Assembly (NCBI GenBank): GCA_034769895.1
Contig: CM068373.1
Location: forward strand, 27,493,120-27,557,119
DNA from: Magicicada septendecula
Taxonomy: Eukaryota; Arthropoda; Insecta; Hemiptera; Cicadidae
Direction: 5' to 3'
DNA length: 64,000 nucleotides
Made by a program: the position numbers and the translations under genes. Below, piece by piece: positions 43,985 through 56,089 of this stretch (position 1 is its first letter; each line of letters begins with the position of its first letter). The notes under the pieces were generated by a model. That model saw only the letters and a list, made by a program, of their open reading frames with translations, was not told the origin of the DNA and searched no databases.

Positions 43985-45890
43985 ATGTATAAAGGATTTT
44001 TAGTACTTACAAGTATACCTCTAGGTATTCCAGTCGGTGATTTTCTTAGTTTCTCATCTGAGATGCATTTCGGAACAGTTGTGTTCCATCTTCAATCACA
44101 ATCATTTAGTAAACTTACATGTATAAAAAATGTCCACTCAGGTGAGCATCACCGACACACGTACATAAAACATAACACTTAAAAACACATAAAAACAACA
44201 CAACAATTTTAAAAATAACGTAACATTACAATGAAAACCGAATTCGAACAGATGATTTAAATAATCATAGCTGGCCAGCATTTGTTGCCTGCACATCATA
44301 CGGAATATAATGATAAACTACGGGAATGATAAACTACCCGACGCGCGACCTTTGTGCGTACTTTTCGAGGTAATCTAATATTTTAAACGTAATCCAAATC
44401 CCTATAATCCTCTTTTCTGTTAAGCAGTGTTTTTTTCACCAAGTCCTTGTTTGTATTTGTAAATATGTTATTGCTCGTATATTTTGTAGGCTGGATTGAA
44501 GCCAATTTTTTTTAAAATGCTACCTATTTTTAAGGAATTTTCGTCTGTGTAGTGCAGTGAAAGGAAGTTTGTTTCTGTTCTATTGCTAATGGATTCTGAG
44601 CAGTAGTTAGTTGTACGCATATTGTTTTCATTCTTCAGCCTTGTTATTAAATTATCTAATAAGTATTGGTTATCTATTAAGCCATTATTTCTGGCTATTG
44701 TTTTTATTGTGGCTATTTCTTTTATGTATTCTGTTTTGTCTAGTTTATAATTAAGTAGGCGGAAAACCATGCTTCGAAAGGCTGCCAGTTTGCAACTATA
44801 AGGATGGTTTGAGTCATACGGGATAACCAAATCTGCCTGTGTGGGCTCCCGGTATATTCCTGTTTTTATTTTCCCATTCGTTTTGGTGAAAGTAATATCC
44901 AGGAAGTTTATTGCATTGTTATTCTCAATTTCATGCTTGAACTTAATTTTTGAGTGGCAGGAATTCAGATATTTCAAAAATGAATTAATATCTTCCGCTG
45001 TACCCTTGATTATGACAATGGAATTATCCACGTATCGGCTATAAAAAACAATATGTTATTTAGAAATGGATTGCTTTCTGACAGCATATATTTCTGTTCA
45101 TAATCTTCCATAAACAGCTTTGCTAACAACGCGGACATCACATCTCCCATGGGGAGGCCATATTGATTGTAGTACGTGTTGTTATTGTATTGAAAATAAC
45201 TTTGACTGATAATTATTTTGGTCAGTTTTATGATATCACCGATTTCGTCTTTATTAAAATGTTTCGACTCACGTATTTTCCTTTCTAAAACTAGTAACGC
45301 ATCTGTACGTGGTATATTACCATACTTGTTGTCTACATCAAAAGATACCATCGTGTATGTGTCATTTATGTGTAGCAATGTTATTTTATTTATTAAATCC
45401 ACAGAATTTTTTATGGTGTGTTGATTTGTAAGTTCTATGTTTTTCTTTAATATGTTGCTTAAATATTTGGCCAGTTTATATGAAGGAGATGGAATGGCGT
45501 TAATGACAGGTCTTATTGGGTGGTTGGGTTTGTGGGTTTTGATTAACGGTTGAAGGATGGGAGGCTTGGCATGGGTATTAGATATTTATTCAATTCAGGA
45601 GGAATGATGCAGTTATTATTAAAGAATTCTTTTATTTCAAAATTGTACCTCTTAGTGTTATCTGAAACCTTTTCAATATTATTCGGTCGAATGTAATCTT
45701 CGACCTTGCTCTGTAAATCTGAATTAGAGATGATGACGTTACAATTTGACTTATCGGCAGGTATCATTAGAGCTGCATTATTTGATAACTTGTCTTTCAT
45801 TATGTTCAAAGGTCGTTGACTAACAGCAGAATGGAAAGCAGTATTAAAATAAAGTGTCAGCAAGTCAACGGTGGCCTCGGGCATGTAAGA
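43985..45890 (-). mobile_element. PLE family B copy 1 (RT present, nuclease deleted)
   Basis: Minus-strand element with RT fragments at 45884-44468 and a 3' terminus reaching 43985, which is the inverse of 47545-47995. The GIY-YIG coding segment found in copy 2 is exactly missing: the RT C-terminus (GFNPAYK) is joined to the post-nuclease IYEQ at an AAAATA microhomology. Confidence 0.75.
44468..45884 (-). pseudogene. Penelope-type reverse transcriptase, copy 1
   Basis: Reading downward: IPADKSNCNVIIS near 45760 (RT finger motif); KTHKPNHPIRPVIN near 45520; SFDVDNKYGNIP near 45340 (motif A); QYGLPMGDVMSALLA near 45160 (motif B). Motif C near 45035 is YVDN in the shifted frame, then FLDITFTKTNG and IYREPTQADLVIPY. 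There are at least three frame breaks (near 45545, 45420 and 45045). Motif C has Asn where RTs have the second Asp, and the third copy shares this. Assignment to PLE RT is firm. Confidence 0.85.
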
Positions 45891-46810
45891 TGGGCCGAAA
45901 ACACTATGATCAGCCTATCTAATAGAGTGTACGAGCAATATACGGCAGTTGACAAAATCTTTCAGACCGTGCGGTCAACAAATATTAGTGCTCGAGCAAA
46001 TTAAAGTCGGCCGACTATAAATTATAATGTGTATATACATTAAATCAAAGTAACCAAAAGGTAATAAAAGAAACAACAACTAAACTGAATATAAACTAGT
46101 GTCGGAGTGCGTCAAATGAAGAAAGCGGTCAATACGAGGTGGTGCAACAAACCTTATGAACACGTAGCGGATGGGTAACTAAAAACACAGGATATTAATA
46201 CTTAAACCAATTTTATGTAAATGGTGATTATTCATTATAAAATGAAAATTTTAAATGTAACTCCATAAATAGAGATCTCTAAGGGAAAGGGGCTTATAAA
46301 CGAAAGAGGGAGGAGAGAAGATATAAAGAGTACTGGTTCCTTAGTAAAAACGTAATTAAAATGTAGTTAAGGAAAGTCGTTTTTTTTATATATACTTGTT
46401 TTCATTTGGTAATTATTATTAGAGAATTTAAGCGATTAGCAAGAAACCATGTGATTTTTTCCATGTAATATAAGAGTTGAAGTTGTAATAGCAAGAAAAG
46501 GTAGAGCCAGTAAAAATACAATAATATGTTATGTTATTAGTTCATAAAGTAAATTAAAGAAGTTTGTGCTTAATAAAAGAGAAAGAATTTGTTAGAATCA
46601 AAAAAGACTGTGTTAGCATAATTATTTCGCACTTAAACCCAGATAACCCCTCTGCAACTGCTTTCGTCTATACGACCCAGGAATTGAAACCCAAAGGTAA
46701 GAAAAACAAAGTCTTATAAATTTATTAAATGTCATTATTTACAATAAATTAGTAAAGTCTTAGTGACCCCCGAACTAGGGACTCGATTTTAGTATTTGAA
46801 ATAAATTAGT
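45891..46810. other. Non-coding spacer between PLE copies
   Basis: No gene. The part at 46560-46700 (poly-purine, AATAAA-like signals, then gacccaggaattgaaacccaaaggtaag) resembles in layout the region 26700-26830 and may be LTR-derived. Confidence 0.35.
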
Positions 46811-47022
46811 ACTTGGATTTCGTTGTCCATGACGTGTCTGTTACTTAACTAAATATCACTATTATATTAACGACTCGGAACACTAGGTTTTTTTATAAGT
46901 AAAAGCATAAAGTTTTTTTTGGAAAAAAAGGAGAAAACCGTTCAGGCTGTAAGGTAAAACTTTATGCTTTTACTTATTAAAAACCTAGTGTTCAGAGTCG
47001 TTAATGTAATAGTGATATTTAT
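46811..47022. repeat. PLE family A foldback, short
   Basis: Inverted arms 46811-46915 and 46925-47022 of the PLE-A terminus meet at a T/A-rich join. The inner part of the left arm is lost. It sits between the two inverted PLE-B copies. Confidence 0.7.
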
Positions 47023-47129
47023 AAATTAGTAAAGTTACATACTTATGATATAGTTAATAAACCAATACTTAATAGATAATTTAGTAACAAGGGTGAAGAA
47101 TAAAAACAATAGGCCTACAACTAACAACT

Positions 47130-47575
47130 GCTCAGAATCCATTAGCAATAGAACAAAAAAACAAACTTCCTTTCACTGCACTACACAGACGAAAATTCCT
47201 TAAAAATAGGTAGCACTTTCAAAAAATTTGGCTTCAATCCAGCCTACAAAATAAAAAGGCACAACCTAAACAAAAAAACAAGTTACACCAAAAGAAGAAG
47301 CCAAAGGCGTTTATATGATTACTTGAAATGCAGGGGAAGAAGTTTGAAATAAGAAATACATCGGCTATACCGACCGCACCTTTCGTAAAAGATTCAATGA
47401 ACATGCTGCAAAAAATCACCGTAAACCTTCGTCAGTTGTGGCGCAACACCTGAAAAGCCACCCACAACACAACATCAATTTCAACACTTCATTAGAAGTA
47501 TTAAGATATAGCTCAAACAAATAAGCATAAAAAATATACGAGCAATACCATATTTACAAATACAAATGAAGAGTC
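47130..47575 (+). pseudogene. GIY-YIG nuclease of PLE-B, frameshifted
   Basis: After a decayed RT tail the frames give VYMIT near 47310, then KKYIGYTDRTFRKRFNEHA near 47355, with the conserved YIG, Arg and His. VAQHLKSHPQHNINF follows, and the post-nuclease IYEQYHIYKYK near 47540. Small indels between VYMIT and YIG and stops near 47340 and 47520 break the frame. It shares the domain order but little sequence with family A, so it is a separate PLE lineage. Confidence 0.75.
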
Positions 47576-47874
47576 GGTGAAAAAACACTGCTTATCAGAA
47601 TAATAAGGGACTTAGTTACGTTTAAAATATTAGATTACCTCGAACAGTACGCACAAATGTAGCACGTCGGGTAGGTTATTGTTAGTCGGTTTCCGTATGA
47701 CGTGCGGGCAACAAATGCTGGCAAGATATGATTATTTAAATTGTCTGTTCGAATTCGGTTTTCATTGTAATGTTAACATTATTTTAAAAATTTTAAGTGT
47801 TATGTTTTATGTACGTGTGTCGACGACGCTCACCCGAATGGACATATTTTATATATGTAAGTTTACTAAATTGA

Positions 47875-47919
47875 TTCCAATTGAAGATGGAACACAACTG
47901 TTCTGAAATGCATCTCGGA
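47875..47919 (+). ncRNA. Hammerhead-like block at the PLE-B terminus
   Basis: TTGAAGA (47881-47887), a perfect stem (GAACA with TGTTC), GAAA (47905-47908), a two-pair stem III (ATGCAT) and the triplet ATC (47912-47914) lie in hammerhead order. TCC and GGA outside can extend stem I. C3 of the core reads T. The inverted copy at about 44070-44100 keeps the stem with one pair changed (G-U to G-C). Confidence 0.4.
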
Positions 47920-47995
47920 TGAAAAAATAAGAAAATCACCGACTGGAATACCTAGAGGTGTACTTGTAAGTACTAAAAATCCTTTATAATATAGA

Positions 47996-50181
47996 CCATC
48001 ATCAAAAGTAATAAGACAGGCCTTCAGATTCAACAAATCATTTGAAAGATCAATAGCAAAAAGGGGGATGTGATTCTTCAGAAATATTGATAAATGTGTG
48101 TTGAATAAGGATTCTTATGATTTCAAACTGCTTTCTCTAACAGCAACATTTAATTGTATTATATATTTTTCTGAATATATTGTTATGCTTTTTCCTTTTT
48201 GAAACACAGAATAATTGTAGCAACTGACTATATACTTGCCCATAACTGCCGTAATTATATCCAATTTTATTCTACAAATTGTACCCGTAAAGAAAATTTT
48301 AATGTTAATGAAACAAGTGATTATAGTGTCTTCAAATACTAGTCAGCTTACGAAAAGTGTCCTTGGCACGTCTTGTTATCCAAATCCATGTGTCAGTTTT
48401 TCCAATGTTTACCTGCTGTTTGAAATTTGCATGTCATGTATATTTTGAATGAAAAAGAAAACATGAATTATGTCTTAAAAACGAAATATACCAATGGAAA
48501 TTCACAACGAAATGGTAAAAGTGTTAGGAGGTGCTGTAAGTTCAACAAGTGGGTTGTAAGTGACAGTTGAGTTTAAAGGTAGTTGTGCCTAGTGGAGCAT
48601 TGAAAACAATCCCCATGTGGACACCCAAAAAGTGTGACAACTCCAAATGCGGCACCCAGGTTGTACAATGTATTTTCGTAACAATTCTTGATTTAAAATG
48701 GAACACACATACATTTTAGGTGTATGATTTAGGTGTCCTGCCGCCCCTAGGCACTTTTGTTAGCCCCCCCCAAATGTAACTTTTATTCTTGACTGCTGAA
48801 AAAAAGTTGCAGAAAATAGTCATTTCAACTATCTCTAATGCAAATATCTCATTTGATCTTCAATCTAAAAGGGAAATGTAATGGAATTGTGGAAAAGACT
48901 ACATTTTTTAACTTTTATTAATTTTATTCATGTGTACACTCTAGTAGTACATAGATTAGTTTTATAACAAGTAATATACGTAGGCCTACTTTCTTTTTAA
49001 AGGTTTATTTATAGACATACATGGTTTGGTTTTATCATCAAACATAGTAAAATCAATGAAAGTAATGTAAATTTGATGAACAGAACAAATAATTTAAGAG
49101 TGATTGATTTAATTTAATTTAAGAACTTGTTACATTTAATTTAGTTAATATAAAACTAAAAATAAAACTAATATAAAACTAACTATATAACTATACAATA
49201 TAAAACTAAATTAAATGTATCAAGTTCTTCCCTTCATTTAAACAACATTCTCTATTATGCTTTGAATATATGATCATGCGCAGTACAGATTGACTTCTAG
49301 ATAGAGGCGCCCCAAGTGATATCGAAACAAACTATTTTAGTCGGCAAAAAAGTGGACAAGAATTGCACTGGAGTGTCCAGACCTATATATACGACCATGC
49401 TCCGCTCTGACCACCACTATTGATAGGCCCAGTGTCAATACCGTGTTATTCAATTATATAATTACAGGTTATTTCAAAACCATTATCTTCAATTTGGCCA
49501 TAATGCAAGTGCCCAATACAATTACTGTAATTAAAAACCGAAAACATACAATTTTAACAAATAATTTTTCACCTCGTGCCACCCCCCTGAGCCTGCCGCC
49601 CCTAGGCACGTGCCTAGTGGGAAATCCGGGCCTGATGATCTCAGCTATGCCAACCACTCTCAATTATCAGTCTTGTTGCACTTTTTGGTTTTAAACTGCG
49701 GGGATCATCTTCAATGCTTGTACTACTAAGTTTAAACTTACATATCCAATTTAGATTTACATACTATTCAAACTTAAGTTTAATTTACTTAGCAGTTACC
49801 ATTCACCATTTTGCTGTGAATTTACATTGGTGCTAGTCCTATTTTAAAAGATAATTCAATCACAGCAAAATGTTTGGATCTTACCATTTTTCAAACACAC
49901 ATGATGCATAGGTAAATTTCAATGTTTTAAAATTACCTGGTGTTTATAAGAAATATGGGACTTACAACATACCAGAAGGTTTAGCATTACTGCTAAGCTA
50001 CACATGTTGCTTTGGTAACTATTCAAGTGACCTTAATAGAAAGTATAAAAGGACATTTTAATAGAGGGTTTATAAAAAATTGTGTGCTATTAATAGAAGA
50101 GTAACATTTAGCATAGAATGGAGAGTTTCATTAGCACATGTTTGCTTAGGAAGTGCTTTATTTAATGTGTGTGATACTCAC
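47996..50181. other. Non-coding stretch with a hAT-like end
   Basis: No supported gene. cctgccgcccctaggcacgt near 49590, followed by ggaaatccgggcctga, resembles a hAT terminal sequence; a partial copy (cctgccgcccctaggcac) in the same orientation is at 48735. No partner TIR or target duplication was found. Confidence 0.35.
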
Positions 50182-50394
50182 CTTCACTGCTGGTATGAGC
50201 TTGATTGGTATCCATATTACCTGGGTGATTGTCACCTTCACTGCTGTGATGACCTTGATTGGCATCCACATTTCTTTCTACAGACTTCTCAACCCTCTTT
50301 TGCATATTATTTTCAAAACTAATTTCACATATTATATTCTCAGTTTCACTTTTCTTCAGTCTGTGTGTCATATTGTCTGGCATTTCTCTTTCAA
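50182..50394 (-). CDS. Candidate host exon, unknown protein
   Basis: The minus-strand frame is bounded by an acceptor (TATATTTTAG, ending 50395) and a donor (GAAG|GTGAGTATC, at 50181). It is 213 bp long (71 codons), phase 1 at both sides. The product is hydrophilic and acidic/basic mixed, with two copies of an ~18-residue repeat (DANQGHHSSEGDNHPGN, then DTNQAHTSSEG). No domain recognised and no transposon resemblance. Its phase allows in-frame joining to the 28.5-kb exon on the same strand. Confidence 0.4.
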
Positions 50395-51611
50395 CTAAAA
50401 TATAATAATAATAATCAGGTCGCAGCATTTGATGTGAGTATTTTGCAATGACTATCTATTCCTATTTTGATTGACTATCTATTGCAATGGAACATAAAAT
50501 ATAAATAAAATTATAATATGGTACCTTTCTGCTTCTCAAGCTAAGCAGACGAACAGTCAAGTAGGGTGTCTATAGTTGTATTGGTATGTACAAATTACAA
50601 AGAACAGTGTTTGTATTCCTACATTTTAAGATTAAACATATTAACTACAGAAGTAGGTTAGTGTGTTTGGTTAAATTTGTTCACTTACCGGCTTTATAAA
50701 ACAGAATATTATATTATTCTGTTATCTGAAAGAAAAACTCTCAAAGTAGTTTCATATTCTCTCACTGAATCGAGTGTCCAAATATTTAGGAGAGAAACAA
50801 GAGGCGTTTCTTAAAATAAAAACAATTTGCTATTTAAAATACCATTAATAGGCTAATTAAAAAACAAAGCATGATATAAGAAAATGTACTGTATGTTGTT
50901 GAAATAGTACTGTATATTGTTCAAATAGATCATTAGAGCTGCTGCTGGTCTTATGGTTGCAAATTTGTACAGCTACCAGTTCAGAATAATAAAAGTATGA
51001 AATAAAATATTAAGCAATTAAAAGTTTTGTAAATTTCAATGCATGCTAACATTATTATAAGCAATAATATTTGTCCATAATTCACAGGGGTTGATTTCAG
51101 GGGAACGAGCTAGAATTCCGGAACCTCTTGGATCCAAAAAATAAGTTACCGAAAAAAATATATGAAAAGAAAAGCCTAATTATTACAAAAATTTACTACT
51201 GCTTTAAATTTTGCCCCACATAAGCTCCACTACAAAACTAATTATTTGTCAAAATCAAACACCAGCACTAGTCTTTATCTTAACTACCATCATTCAAAAA
51301 ATGTCCCAATAACCCTATGGAGAAAATGAAACAAAAAATTTGCTTCAAAATTAAACCTACATGAAAGGTAACTGATTGGGAGCTTCTGTGAATATGTGCA
51401 TTCAGAATTTTTCTGGGGACTCTTTCTACCTTGATATTATGCTATTGAATCAATAGCAATAACTTTGAAGTGAATGTGAGAGGGCTGATTTCTGGCCATC
51501 ATACACCATTGGATACAAAGAGTAAGGAAAGGTCAAGAAACATACCATATGACGACACAATGATGAAACTATGGAAACTATTTTAAAATGTCCGAACCAC
51601 CGAAACCATCA
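50395..51611. other. Non-coding stretch (possible intron)
   Basis: No gene or repeat recognised. If the 50.2-kb exon is real, this would be upstream intron sequence on the minus strand. Confidence 0.4.
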
Positions 51612-52086
51612 CTTAGAGTCAGTGGATTCCTGGCCTCATGGGTAGGGCAAGCATTGACTCTAAGCACAACATAGGCACACATAAATAAAATTCCAGTGCT
51701 AGAAAAGCATTACAAAATATTCAGGTACACACTTGTTTGTATCGTTGTGAGAAAAATATTCATCAAGTATAATTAGTATGAGGATTATAAAAGTGGCATT
51801 TAGCAAGCTACCTAGTTTTACAAAAATTATGATTTCAGCAGCCAGTACCCATGACACACCGCGGGGAGGTATGCCACATGTGTCCTGCCTGATCCACCCC
51901 AACCAATTCCCAACCATGTGGATCAAAAGAGAAAACAGAAGAAAATACTCTGAGACATTTTTTGGTCAGTAGAGTAGTTTCTTCAATGTGACTAGATACT
52001 GACCAGAATCAGTTGAAAATATATTCCATTCGTCTTTCTTTCTTGATGAACTGTTTAATGACTTCATCGTAAAAATCAAACCCTTC

Positions 52087-54301
52087 TCAAGGTATTCTTA
52101 TAGCCTCCAATAACTCTTTTTCACATGACAAGAAACTTAAGGAACTCAGACGGTTCTGCCCCATTGTATTTCTCTGAATTGATTTAATTCGTTTCAGGGC
52201 TGAAAACGACCTTTCAGCACTAGCAGAAGTAGCTGGGATTGTAAGAACAAGCTTACAGAGCTTACACAACTCAGGGAGAGCTTCTTGAAGGTCGTTTTGC
52301 ACAATAGTTTCTAATATTTTCACTGGTGACTTGTTCTGATAGTTGTCATGGCTATAAATAATGTTCAGTTCTGTCCTAAGTATGGGTATGTCAAATTTCC
52401 CCAAATAAGTCGTAGCCAGGCAGTTCAAACTTTCAGTAGGAAATACTCTTCTAAAATCACTATATTTAGTAGCATCCAAAATTTCGAGAAACTTAAGTTG
52501 AGAGAGGTTTGAAAACCTAGAATCAATACTGACAATCAGAACATCCAAGATCTCATTAAACAATCACCTAACCGCAAAACTGGATCTACGTCAGCTTGTC
52601 TCCTGGTGGTGGTGGTGGGCAGCCCAACAAGAACAGTAGTTTCTTGTAAGAGGTCGTCGAAAAAAGAAGATCTCAAGTCATTTAAATATTGTTTGGTAGA
52701 AGTTACTTCTGAGAGACAGTAAGAAATATCAAGTGATTTTGTCTGCAGAATATTATACGCATGACCAGTTTTTGAGTAAATGTTTTCGAATAACTGTAAA
52801 AGAAATACAGTTTCGAAAGACTGAAGAAAGTTAATGAAACCCCTAGCTTTAAAAATAGCGCCATTTTCCCATTCACTTTCATTGTCTACTATTTCCCAGA
52901 AACAATGTATGATGTCAAGCCTATAATGACACGCGGTTTCAACCAGTCTATCATTGAAATTCCACCGAGTTGGTGCCAATGGGCGGAAGCCTTTTACGGA
53001 CAACTGAATCGAGTAAATACGTTCTGGAAGAAGAGGGAGAAAAAAATGAAACAAGACCACCCAAAGTGGAGAAAACAATTCGACATTCTGAGATAAAACT
53101 TACCGACTGTGTTAAGATGAGATTCAACGCATGGGCAAAACAATGCACGAAAATTGCAGAGGGAAAATGAGTTCTGACTCGTTGCTGTGTGCCAGACAAC
53201 GCTCCAGACATAACTGAAGCCGATGAGATTCAACGCATGGGCAAAACAATGCACGAAAATTGCAGAGGGAAAATGAGTTCTGACTCGTTGCTGTGTGCCA
53301 GACAACGCTCCAGACATAACTGAAGCCCCGTCGTACGTTTGACAATCGATTTTTGAACTGCATCCTAACCTTTCTACAACTTCAATGACGTGCTCTGAAA
53401 CTGCCCTAGCAGAACGGTCGGAACTGACATCAGAAAAACCTAGAAATCTTTCCTGCACTGTACCACTCTCATCTATGTACCTAAATATCGTGGTTAACTG
53501 AGACTTTTTTGAACAGTCAGACGATCATCTATCATTACTGCAATGAAATCAGTTGCATTTATTTCAGTTTTTATTTTATTAAATACCACATCTTTCACAG
53601 CATCAATTAAGTCGTTTTGTATTGAACATGAAAGACCAGTGAAAACGGTATCCTCATCCAAGTGCTGAGCTAATAATGGGTCGTATGTCGAAAGCAAAGA
53701 AGCAAGTTCTCTGTAGTTGCCTTGATTGGTAGATGATTCTGATTCGTCATGACCCCGAAACTTAATTCCTGTTTGGCCAAAAAACAGGTAATCTCAATGA
53801 AACGTCTAAGGACGAGTCGGTTCTTTGTCACTTTTTCGTTATGCCTAGTAATTTCAATTTTACGTTGAATATCAAGCTGGGTGTCTACTCGAGTTTTACC
53901 AAATTCTTTAAACGTCAAAAAGCTCTGACATGACCTTCTGATTTTTGATGACGGTTGCTAGCATTAATTAAATTGTTGAGGTCAGTATAACCTTTGTTGA
54001 ACCAAACATTATTAATATCATTTAGATTAGCAAAACAAATACAAGGCCAGCAAAATAAAGAAGAACTAGATGCACACCCACATAGCCAAGAATATTTCTT
54101 GTAGTAAGAGGTATTGAAATGTCTTGTTACCTGCGTTTTGTTCAATTTTTTGGTTAAGGTAGTTAATTCAGACTGTGGTCGTGGACACGCTGCTATTTCT
54201 TTTTTCTCTTCATAGGAACGCATTCTAAAAGGTTTCTGTATAAGGGATTGAATAACACAGCTGCACTGCGACGTCGAAGCTGCTGAACTTGTATCACACA
54301 T
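52087..54301 (-). pseudogene. hAT transposase (ZMYM1-like, TTF zinc finger), broken
   Basis: From the ATG at 54301: an N-terminal TTF-type zinc finger (YYKKYSWLCGC, FCWPCICF); then IDD near 53530 in the position of the first catalytic Asp; TYDGASVMSGALSG near 53340; HCFAHALNL; PTRWNF near 52965; and the C-terminal hAT motif SASAERSFSALKRIK near 52220, with the catalytic Glu. Frame breaks lie near 53920, 53690, 53500 and 52560. A perfect 106-bp tandem duplication (53116-53221 and 53222-53327) shifts the frame in the middle. The C-terminal 158 codons are open. Confidence 0.85.
53116..53327. repeat. 106-bp perfect tandem duplication inside hAT-B
   Basis: 53116-53221 and 53222-53327 are identical, starting gatgagattcaacgcatggg. 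As 106 is not a multiple of 3, it breaks the transposase. Perfect identity suggests a recent event or an assembly artefact. Confidence 0.9.
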
Positions 54302-54639
54302 AATTCACACAGATTCACAGGACGGATACAAACAGACGCACACCGGCACTTTACTTGTAACTTCCAATACAAAAGCTAACCTCAAACAGGTTAGTGCACC
54401 GAAGCACTTTTTAAAGTGCTTGCCTTGGGAGCGAAGCGCTCGGTCAGCTGTTAAAACAGGAAGTGAAGTGATACTGATATTAATGACTTTGATAAAATCA
54501 AGTCATCAGTGGCATTTTGTTCGATATGTAACCATTTACTTTTGCCTCATTGTCTTTGGGCAAGCACTGCTTGCCTTGCTTGCTCTGAGGAATCGCTAGT
54601 GCTTAGAGTTTGATTGAGTCTCCAGGAAGACGTGATCAT

Positions 54640-56060
54640 GAGTGACATGTTTTTGTCTGCAACCATTAAAACATAATATGGCTAATATTAAAGATATTGT
54701 AATAAATTCAGAAATAGCCATTCAAAAGATTCCCAAAGGAAAACAGGAAAGAATCAGATTTGCAATAGCGGACAAGATAGAACATATAGTTAAAACAGGC
54801 GATTCAAAATATAAAAATAAAAACAAAAACAATTATCATATGTCAAACTACATCAAAGTCTTGAACGGAATTATAGATATGTTGTCAAATAACACAGCTC
54901 TAATGACACCTGCCGATAAGTCAAATCGTAACGTCATCATCTCTAATTCAGATTTACAGAGCAAGATCGAAGATTACATTCGACAGAATAATATTGAAAA
55001 GGTTTCAGATAACACTAAAAGGTACAATTTTGAAATACAATTTCCCTTAATAATAACTGCATCATTCCTCCTGAATTGAATAAATATCTAATACCCATGC
55101 CAAGCCTCCCATCCTTCAACCGTTAATCAAAACCCACAAACTCAACCACCCAATAAGACCTGTCATTAACGCCATTCCATCTCCTTCATATAAACTGGCC
55201 AAATATTTAAGCAACATAATTAAAGAAAAACATAGAACTTACAATGGTATCTTTCGATGTTGACAACATGTATGGTAATATACCACGTACAGATGCATTA
55301 ATAGTTTTAGAAAGGAAAATACGTGAGTCGAAACGTTTCAATAAAGACGAAATCGGTCATGTCATAAAACTGACCAAAATAATTATCAGTCAAAGTTATT
55401 TTCAATACAATAACAACACGTACTACAATCAATATGGCCTCCACATGGGAGATGTGATGTCCGCGTTGTTAGCAGAGCTGTTTATGGAAGATTATGAACA
55501 GAAATATATAGGCTACTGTCAGAAAGCAATCCATTTCTAAATAACATATTGTTTTTTATACCCGATACGTGGATAATTCCATTGTCATAATCAAGGGTAC
55601 AGCGGAAGATATTAATTCATTTGTGAAATATCTGAATTCCTGCCACTCAAAAATTAAGATCAAGCACAAAATTGAGAATAACAATGCAATAAACTTCCTG
55701 GATATTACTTTCACCAAAACGAATGGAGAAATAAAAACAGGAATATACCGGAAGCCCACACAGACAGATTTGGTTATCCCATATGACTCAAACCATCCTT
55801 ATATTTACAAACTGGCAGCCTTTCGAAGCATGGTTTTCCGCCTACTTAATTACAAACTAGACAAAACAGAATACATAAAAGAAATAGCCACAATAAAAAC
55901 AATAGCCAGAAATAATGGATATAACCAATACTTAATAGATAATTTAGTAACAAGGATCAAGAATAAAAACAATAATTTCAATTTTAATTTAATGTTTTCT
56001 TTCCTTAAAAATCCTTTAAATGTTTCTATTCCCTTCACCACCAAAGTGTAAATGTTGTTT
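54640..56060 (+). pseudogene. Penelope-type RT, PLE family B copy 3
   Basis: This copy carries the most complete N-terminal part: MANIKDIVINSEIA near 54678, TPADKSNRNVIIS near 54910, SFDVDNMYGNIP near 55250 (motif A), and QYGLHMGDVMSALLAE near 55430 (motif B, with Pro changed to His). YVDN at motif C (near 55565) is followed by FLDITFTKTNG, IYRKPTQTDLVIPY and YNQYLIDNLVTR to about 55970. Frame breaks lie near 55040, 55130-55245 and 55555. After KNKNN the sequence diverges from the family, so the GIY-YIG domain and terminus are missing. Confidence 0.85.
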
Positions 56061-56089
56061 TGCTAAAACCTATGATTAGGAACCAAATA

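Larger units (their letters stand above)
47045..47995 (+). mobile_element. PLE family B copy 2 (nuclease and terminus)
   Basis: Starts inside the RT C-terminus (ACCAATACTTAATAGATAA, matching 55926), passes through the GIY-YIG coding region and ends with the terminus at 47995. It is in inverted, tail-out orientation to copy 1. Confidence 0.7.
51620..54601 (-). mobile_element. hAT DNA transposon, complete ends (hAT-B)
   Basis: A perfect 8-bp duplication CTTAGAGT flanks the element (51612-51619 and 54602-54609). The ends are short imperfect inverted repeats: CAGTGGATTCCT at the left, and CACTAGCGATTCCT read from the right. The 2982-bp interior encodes a minus-strand transposase. It is unrelated in sequence to hAT-A. 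Confidence 0.88.

Noticed and set aside
12629..47022. Repeated inverted short sequences suggesting a CRISPR-like array
   Set aside because: Spacing is irregular, repeats are 100-150 bp and all belong to PLE termini; the genome is eukaryotic.
49583..49640. Complete hAT-like MITE
   Set aside because: Only one end resembles a terminal repeat; the copy at 48735 has the same orientation and no target duplication was found.
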